Assembly (NCBI GenBank): GCA_964614215.1
Contig: CAZTKP010000100.1
Coordinates: forward strand, 1 to 9,603
Direction: 5' to 3'
Source: CAZTKP01 sp964614215
GTDB taxonomy: Bacteria; UBP6; UBA1177
DNA length: 9,603 nt
Below, piece by piece: positions 1 to 4,304 of this stretch. Made by a program: the position numbers and the translations under genes. Numbering within the stretch: the stretch's first letter is position 1; the number at the start of each line of letters is the position of its first letter. The notes beneath the pieces are model-generated. The model did not search any database, was not told the DNA's origin, and saw nothing but the letters and a program-made list of their open reading frames with translations.

Positions 1-507
1 TATTACGGACAGCATATTGTTAAAATCGTGAGCTATTCCGCCTGCCAGACGACCGATCGATTCCATTTTCTGTGCCATTATAAGCTGTTCCTGAAGTGCT
101 TTCTGCTCTTTTTCCGCTTCTTTTCTCTCTGTGATATCTCTGGCAACTGTGAGAATCCCCGTCGGCATTCCATTTTCATCCCTGATAAATGAAACAACAT
201 TCTCCATCCAGAACGTGGAACCGTCTTTTTTATATTCTTCAAGCTCAAAGATCCTTATCCTGTCCGGATCACCAGTTCCTGACATCTCAATTGCCATCTC
301 TTCTTCAAAAACTTTCATTACTTCCATAATTGAGTGAGGAGCTACTGTATCCTGTAAACTGAGCTTCACATACTCCTCCGGGGGATATCCATGGATCTTT
401 TCAACATTGGGAGTGACAAAGGTATAGTTCAGATCCATATCAAGTATGGTTATGACATTTATCATGTTATTAGCGATCAGTCTGTATTTTTCTTCATTTG
501 TTTTCAA
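1..507 (-). CDS. PAS-domain sensor histidine kinase, N-terminal part (3' end outside window)
   Basis: The first 169 residues are visible; the gene runs off the left edge. Residues ~4-128 form a PAS/PAC module (opening NEEKYRLIANNM, then GYPPEEY, ending DGSTFWMENVVSF and DITERKEAE). A short coiled-coil linker (~126-150) follows. The HisKA H-box is GGIAHDFNNMLSVI, with His160 as the expected phospho-acceptor. This H-box type is common in PAS-containing hybrid kinases. The ATPase domain, and any receiver domain, lie beyond the window. No signal peptide or membrane segment is present, so it should sense a cytoplasmic signal or be recruited by another protein. The start is TTG at 507: a GGAGG sits 5 nt upstream, a TAA stop lies in frame a few codons earlier, and the nearby ATG is out of frame. 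It is transcribed divergently from the lipoprotein gene. Its response regulator is not visible. Confidence 0.9.
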   Translation of the reverse strand, partial: MKTNEEKYRLIANNMINVITILDMDLNYTFVTPNVEKIHGYPPEEYVKLSLQDTVAPHSIMEVMKVFEEEMAIEMSGTGDPDRIRIFELEEYKKDGSTFWMENVVSFIRDENGMPTGILTVARDITERKEAEKEQKALQEQLIMAQKMESIGRLAGGIAHDFNNMLSVI

Positions 508-512
508 ACGAA

Positions 513-517
513 CCTCC
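513..517 (-). promoter_or_regulatory. Ribosome binding site deciding the TTG start of the kinase
   Basis: The minus strand reads GGAGG, 5 nt before TTG at 507. An in-frame TAA just upstream excludes a longer protein, and no in-frame ATG competes nearby. Confidence 0.75.
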
Positions 518-530
518 AAACATTAAATTG

Positions 531-550
531 GCAGAAAATGCTTATTCTGC
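531..550 (-). promoter_or_regulatory. Small inverted repeat in the kinase 5' leader
   Basis: GCAGAA and TTCTGC form a perfect 6-bp inverted repeat separated by 8 nt. It lies between the predicted transcription start (~557) and the ribosome binding site at 513-517. It could be a leader hairpin or an operator half-site pair. The stem is short, so it may be chance. Confidence 0.25.
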
Positions 551-563
551 AACGAATCAGGAA

Positions 564-592
564 ATTTTACATTGATATATCACAGCTGTCAA
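564..592 (-). promoter_or_regulatory. Sigma70-like promoter of the histidine kinase
   Basis: On the minus strand a perfect -35 box TTGACA (592-587) is followed by a 17-bp spacer and a -10 box TAAAAT (569-564), one mismatch from consensus. The predicted start is near 557, giving a leader of about 50 nt before the TTG codon. The spacer contains the palindrome TGATATATCA, a classical position for a repressor site. Confidence 0.7.
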
Positions 593-602
593 ACATTGAT
601 AT
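569..602. promoter_or_regulatory. Operator-like cluster: 10-bp direct repeat and two abutting palindromes
   Basis: ACATTGATAT occurs at 569-578 and again at 593-602, 24 bp apart start to start. Between and overlapping them lie two perfect palindromes, TGATATATCA (573-582) and ACAGCTGT (582-589). The cluster covers the spacer and -35 box of the kinase promoter and runs up to 15 bp short of the -35 box of the lipoprotein promoter. A DNA-binding regulator here could affect both genes. That there is such a regulator, and its identity, are inference. Confidence 0.45.
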
Positions 603-617
603 TTAATAGACTTTAAG

Positions 618-645
618 TTGAAAAAGATTTTACGATGTCTATAAT
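618..645 (+). promoter_or_regulatory. Sigma70-like promoter of the lipoprotein/thioredoxin unit
   Basis: TTGAAA at 618-623, a 16-bp spacer, then a perfect TATAAT at 640-645. Transcription would start near 652, leaving a short leader with GGAGGA at 672-677 before the ATG at 682. The -35 boxes of this promoter and the kinase promoter lie back to back, 25 bp apart. Confidence 0.7.
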
Positions 646-681
646 TGGAAAGAACTGATTTTTTAATATCCGGAGGACAGC

Positions 682-3045
682 ATGAAGAGGTATTTATTAT
701 TTACAATTTTTCTCATATCAACAGTTTTTGTTTTTTCCTGTGATGGAGGAAAAAGTGATGAATGTGAAGAAGGTTACATCTGGGACGGCTCAGAATGTGT
801 GAAAGAAGACAATAACAAGAACGATGACCCTATCATCCCTGTTGACAACGAACAGGATGACAATGTTGCTCCTGACGATGATGTTGATGAAATTACTGAA
901 GAAACTCCTGATGCAGATGAAGATCCCTACACAGGAAACTGCATTGAAATAGAAAAAGACGGAACACTGAATATCGATGTAAAAACAAAAGTTCTCACTA
1001 TCGGAACGGTAAAACTTAAAGGAACAGAAGAGACCGACGGCGTTTACGGAGAGCTCTGGGCTGAGAACACAGGCACCCTGAGTGAATTTAAAGTAACTGA
1101 TATTGATGCAGATCTTTCAGGGAAGACCTTTAACTTTCCTGAAGGCCGCTACAATTTTTTCTATAAAGGTGATTCTGCCGATAACCGCATAGCTATATCC
1201 GAAGGTATTGATATTATCAGTGACAGGACTCTTGACCTTGAACTTCCCATCTATCATCTTACCGGAGCTGTCACTAAGAATTCCGCAGCAATTACCGTTG
1301 ATGCCGGCCAGGAAGATGCCACTTATGTAACTCTGAAGTCCGGGACTTATGAATATACGATCCCTTATGCTGATTTTGCCGCTTTTGACGTTATCGTTGC
1401 AGAAGGAACCTACGCTGTAACTTTCGACGGACAGCTTTCAGCGGGAGGACCGGTGTTTAAGGGCAGCGTCACTCTTGCAGACGGAGAAATAGAAGTTACC
1501 GAAGCAGTTGCTCAGAACATTAATATTGAAACTGTTACATACTCCGGGAACGCTGTAAATAAGGGTTATGATGTAGCCGCAGGCCAGATCGCAATTGTCG
1601 AGAGCCCTCCTTTCAACGATCTGAGCGCAGTAATAGTGCCTGATCTTGCAACAAAAGCCTATTCTATTGAAGTTATTAAGAATTCCGGATATGAAGTCGT
1701 CTATCTTCCTGAAGCCGACTCTTATCCCACCCGGTATATTAAACTTGAGACATGGGATGACTTTTCTGCTAACCAGTCCCATGACATAGATATGGATTTT
1801 GCCAGACTTCACGGCTCAGTAACCTTTCTTGGAAACGCAATGCTTCCCGCCGTGGACAACTGTGACCTGGGAGATGCATGTTCAAGGGGAGAGCTTAAAG
1901 TTGTAGGTTTTGATGCCACATCACTTCTCGTGAAGGATTTTGGAACGACAGGTGATGATCTCACTTACGAAGTTCTTCTTGTAAGGGGGCAGGAAGTTCC
2001 CGATCCTCAAAATGAGGGTGAGACTATCTATAACCCTAAAACATATCAGATGACGTTCGAGTCTCATCTTAACAATGTTACCGGCGGATTCACATCTATT
2101 CCTTTCACGATGACACTTACCCACATGAACACCAGTGGACAGAACGTAGCTCCATTTACATTTCAGGATACAGAGCTTAACCTGATGGCAGAAAGAGAAA
2201 TAAACTTCAACATTGCTCCTATGGTCGTAGAAGGAACAGTTACTCTTAACGGAAGTGCTTTCACAACAGATAAGGATGATTTTATAATCCTCAAGGACGA
2301 GAACGGCATAGAAACTCCCGTGGTCAACATCAAAGACCTTACAGACGGAACGTTCTCCTTTATGGCTCCTGACGGGGAGTACGATATAATTTACAGCGGT
2401 GAAGGAATTCTGGGAACCGAGTACAGAACTTTTATTGACGAAGGCTATGACATATCAAGCAACGTAACCGATGCCGCCTTTGATCTTAGAACTGCAAAGA
2501 TCATTCTTGATTTTGAAGTAAACGGAACAGCATTCAAGGAATGGGTTGCGGGCCGCGAAGACATTGACGGAACTTCCATCGTCATAAACCCGGATAAAAC
2601 CGCCGCCACCTACGTTATCGATGTTACAACACCTTCAGAAGGAGCTCCTTATGCTGAAGTTCTAGTAGGAAGTAAGATCAATGCATTCCTTGACATTTTC
2701 TTCAAGAATACAGACACTGACAACACCAGCTTCACAAGAACAGTTATGCTTGCAGGACATCAGATGACAAGTGACAAGACACCTGAAGTATACGTGAACC
2801 TGACACCTTTTAAGACTATCCTGACCCTCAACGGAAAAAAAATATCAGGCACATCCGAATATCAGGCCATGATGAAGATATCGGGAAACAATAAAACGGA
2901 GCTCTACTACCCTGCCGACGGAACAGCTATCAATGCTATGTTCAAGTCCGGAGAGCACAAGACACCTCTTCCTGAGATAGATCTCAACGACGGTTTTGAT
3001 ACCAAACAGGAAATTGAGTTCGATTGTATCTATCTGTCAGAGTAA
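682..3045 (+). CDS. Large modular lipoprotein with Cys-containing head and acidic linker
   Basis: A 787-residue surface or periplasmic lipoprotein of unknown function. Residues 1-19 are a lipoprotein signal peptide with lipobox VFSC; Cys20 would be lipidated, and Asp follows it. Residues 28-40 (CEEGYIWDGSECV) form a small two-Cys motif resembling EGF/TIL-type heads of bacterial lipoproteins. Residues ~41-82 are a very acidic, Asp/Asn/Pro-rich linker. The rest is beta-rich, with about seven degenerate modules whose first strands look like G-x-V-x-x-x-G: near 108, 193 (LTGAVTKN), 287 (YSGNAVNKG), 376 (LHGSVTFLG), 516 (VEGTVTLNG), 608 and 713. Several contain a Y/F-D/N-hydrophobic 'GxYxxxY' strand, as in carboxypeptidase-regulatory-like folds. 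Cys394/Cys400 sit in an insertion in the long fourth module; Cys87 and Cys782 are the other late cysteines. GGAGG lies 5 nt before the ATG. A thioredoxin-like gene follows after 11 nt. The lipoprotein call is firm; the module fold is inferred. Confidence 0.85.
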   Translation: MKRYLLFTIFLISTVFVFSCDGGKSDECEEGYIWDGSECVKEDNNKNDDPIIPVDNEQDDNVAPDDDVDEITEETPDADEDPYTGNCIEIEKDGTLNIDVKTKVLTIGTVKLKGTEETDGVYGELWAENTGTLSEFKVTDIDADLSGKTFNFPEGRYNFFYKGDSADNRIAISEGIDIISDRTLDLELPIYHLTGAVTKNSAAITVDAGQEDATYVTLKSGTYEYTIPYADFAAFDVIVAEGTYAVTFDGQLSAGGPVFKGSVTLADGEIEVTEAVAQNINIETVTYSGNAVNKGYDVAAGQIAIVESPPFNDLSAVIVPDLATKAYSIEVIKNSGYEVVYLPEADSYPTRYIKLETWDDFSANQSHDIDMDFARLHGSVTFLGNAMLPAVDNCDLGDACSRGELKVVGFDATSLLVKDFGTTGDDLTYEVLLVRGQEVPDPQNEGETIYNPKTYQMTFESHLNNVTGGFTSIPFTMTLTHMNTSGQNVAPFTFQDTELNLMAEREINFNIAPMVVEGTVTLNGSAFTTDKDDFIILKDENGIETPVVNIKDLTDGTFSFMAPDGEYDIIYSGEGILGTEYRTFIDEGYDISSNVTDAAFDLRTAKIILDFEVNGTAFKEWVAGREDIDGTSIVINPDKTAATYVIDVTTPSEGAPYAEVLVGSKINAFLDIFFKNTDTDNTSFTRTVMLAGHQMTSDKTPEVYVNLTPFKTILTLNGKKISGTSEYQAMMKISGNNKTELYYPADGTAINAMFKSGEHKTPLPEIDLNDGFDTKQEIEFDCIYLSE

Positions 3046-3051
3046 GGGAGG
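3046..3051 (+). promoter_or_regulatory. Ribosome binding site deciding the TTG start of the thioredoxin-like gene
   Basis: GGGAGG directly follows the lipoprotein stop codon and lies 5 nt before TTG at 3057. Starting there yields a clean N-terminal signal peptide. The upstream in-frame ATG at 3024 lies inside the lipoprotein gene and would put charged residues ahead of the signal sequence. Confidence 0.75.
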
Positions 3052-3056
3052 ATAAC

Positions 3057-3398
3057 TTGAAGAAAATAGTTTTCGCACTGATAGTTCTTTCATCTTTATC
3101 TCTTTTTGCTGCCAAACCTGTTTTTTACTTCTTTCATTCAGAGAACTGCCCCCACTGCATACAGGCTAAACCTTTTATAGAAGAACTTGAAAAGAAATAT
3201 CCCCAGATAGCTTTTAAAAAGCTGGAGGTTGGCAGGAACCTTGACAACAGGGACGTATACAGGGAAAAGATCCTGATGCTTAAGATCGCCAAACCTGCAG
3301 TGCCGCTTTTTGTTATAAATAAAGATCACGTTATGGGATTCAACAAAAGCTATAAGAAAAAGATCGAAGATATTATCAAAAAAAATCTGAAAAAATAA
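3057..3398 (+). CDS. Exported thioredoxin-fold protein with CPHC active site
   Basis: A 113-residue protein from the TTG start. Residues 1-~19 (MKKIVFALIVLSSLSLFAA) form a Sec signal peptide, placing the mature protein in the periplasm. It is a minimal thioredoxin/glutaredoxin fold: strand PVFYFFHS, then the redox motif CPHC at 31-34, a helix (IQAKPFIEELEKKY), and the cis-proline motif VPLFVIN with Pro83. CPHC is the DsbA-type dipeptide, but the helical insertion of DsbA is absent, so a small disulfide oxidoreductase or glutaredoxin-like role is more likely than DsbA itself. It sits 11 nt downstream of a lipoprotein with seven cysteines, a possible substrate (inference). Its stop codon is 2 bp from the stop of the convergent DUF2141 gene. 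The fold is confident; the direction of thiol chemistry cannot be read from the sequence. Confidence 0.85.
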   Translation: MKKIVFALIVLSSLSLFAAKPVFYFFHSENCPHCIQAKPFIEELEKKYPQIAFKKLEVGRNLDNRDVYREKILMLKIAKPAVPLFVINKDHVMGFNKSYKKKIEDIIKKNLKK

Positions 3399-3423
3399 GA
3401 TCAGTACTGGACATTTATGATCT
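3378..3423 (-). terminator. Possible terminator of the trmL-DUF2141 operon, inside the convergent gene's end
   Basis: On the minus strand AGATCA (3423-3418) and TGATCT (3403-3398) can form a 6-bp stem with a 14-nt loop. It is followed by TATTTTTT and a second run of eight T (3385-3378). The stem is short and weak with a large loop, so the U-tract is the stronger part of the signal. It lies across the stop codon of DUF2141 and within the last codons of the thioredoxin-like gene. Confidence 0.3.
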
Positions 3424-3847
3424 GTGCGTTTTTCGCCTTATCGTGTTTAAAAACAGCATCTTTATACTTGGGGGGACCCATCTTTCCTGTTGCATCTCTT
3501 GAAGCCCCGAACCCTTCGTTCGGTATCCCCAGCCAGTTCTTATCAAGCTTTTGGTTGTCATTCTGATCATGCCAGACGGCGATTGCATAGTTCCCGTATT
3601 TAACCTTATCAAAAACGATCTTCATAGTTTTTGACGTCACTTTCTTAATGCGGTACATGATCGCCTTTTTTCTCTCTGACGGAAATCCATCAGATTTATC
3701 AAACAGAGTGAGATAGACTGTGCCCTCGATCTTCATTCCTTTGAGAGTCACTACTATATCGCCCTGCTTTTCAGCCGCTTTTTTTTCTTCTCCGTTTAAG
3801 ATCAGAAAAAGTGAAATCAGAAGCGTAAAGACAATTAATTTTTTCAT
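3401..3847 (-). CDS. Exported DUF2141 family protein
   Basis: A 148-residue protein with an N-terminal signal peptide (MKKLIVFTLLISLFLIL, cleavage around residue 19), followed by a short charged stretch and a single DUF2141 domain (~29-148). Family hallmarks are visible: a first strand with GTVYLTLFD, then DGFPSE, the NYAIAVWHD strand, the loop DQNDNQKLD (94-102), and the GIPNEGFGAS and GPPKYKDAVF motifs at 107-134. The Asp/Asn-rich loop resembles the first part of an EF-hand and may bind calcium; this is inference. The family's biochemical function is unknown; members are periplasmic or outer-envelope beta-sandwich proteins. It is the last gene of the operon, 7 nt after the cNMP-binding gene. 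Purine-rich GGATAGG precedes the ATG. Why an exported protein follows a cytoplasmic nucleotide sensor is not evident. Confidence 0.88.
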   Translation of the reverse strand: MKKLIVFTLLISLFLILNGEEKKAAEKQGDIVVTLKGMKIEGTVYLTLFDKSDGFPSERKKAIMYRIKKVTSKTMKIVFDKVKYGNYAIAVWHDQNDNQKLDKNWLGIPNEGFGASRDATGKMGPPKYKDAVFKHDKAKNAQIINVQY

Positions 3848-3854
3848 ATGACAC

Positions 3855-4301
3855 CTATCCTATTTTTTCGGAAGAACTCTCCAGAAGCCTCTGATTGAGG
3901 TTTCTTATCCTTCTGTTCAGAACTCTTATGACCCCTATCGCAACTTCTTCTCTCTGCTTAAGAATTTCGTGAAAATCATCTCTCTCCATCTTAAGCAGCA
4001 GTACATCGGTAAGGGCTATGACATCTGCACTTCTGGGCTGAGAATCAATTATGGCCATTTCTCCGAAGCTTCCTCCGGTCTTCATGACATCGATCCTGTT
4101 CCCGCCTTTTACGATCTCAATTTCACCTTTAATGATAATGTAAAGTTCTTTTCCCAAATCCCCTTCACTGACGACGTACTGGCCTTTTTCATAGACCTCC
4201 TCTTCAAGCAGAGAAGCTATATCGGCGAGGACTTCGCCGGGAATATCGTGAAAAAGCTCAACATTTTTTAACGCAAGGACTCTTTCAACTCTTGTCAGCA
4301 T
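3855..4301 (-). CDS. Stand-alone cyclic-nucleotide-binding domain protein (Crp-like sensor, no HTH)
   Basis: A 148-residue cytoplasmic protein consisting of one cNMP-binding domain: N-terminal helices with LKNVELFHDIPGEVLADIAS, a beta-roll (~35-105), and a C-terminal helix rich in Arg/Asn/Leu (~106-140). The phosphate-binding cassette at 77-92 is intact (GGSFGEMAIIDSQPRSA), with Gly80-Glu81 and Arg90-Ser91 matching the residues that hold the ribose and cyclic phosphate in Crp. cAMP or cGMP binding is therefore plausible. No helix-turn-helix follows, so it is not a transcription factor. The gene starts 3 nt after the stop of the NTT-HEAT transporter, and its Shine-Dalgarno GAGGAG lies in the transporter's last codons, so the two are translationally coupled. 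It most likely acts as a regulatory subunit of that transporter (inference). Confidence 0.9.
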   Translation of the reverse strand: MLTRVERVLALKNVELFHDIPGEVLADIASLLEEEVYEKGQYVVSEGDLGKELYIIIKGEIEIVKGGNRIDVMKTGGSFGEMAIIDSQPRSADVIALTDVLLLKMERDDFHEILKQREEVAIGVIRVLNRRIRNLNQRLLESSSEKIG

Positions 4302-4304
4302 AAC

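Noticed and set aside
131..606. Two short plus-strand open frames at 131-337 and 391-606
   Set aside because: They are antisense to the PAS kinase and its promoter; the kinase reading has clear PAS and H-box motifs.
1438..1812. 124-codon open frame on the minus strand inside the lipoprotein gene
   Set aside because: It is a shadow frame opposite a convincing coding sequence, with no recognisable protein features.
3024..3056. ATG start at 3024 for the thioredoxin-like gene
   Set aside because: It would overlap the lipoprotein gene and add eleven residues, several charged, ahead of the signal peptide. The TTG at 3057 has an excellent ribosome binding site right before it.
3402..3409. Palindrome CAGTACTG near the convergent stop codons
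   Set aside because: It is only 8 bp, with no loop and no matching copy noticed, so it is likely chance within coding sequence.
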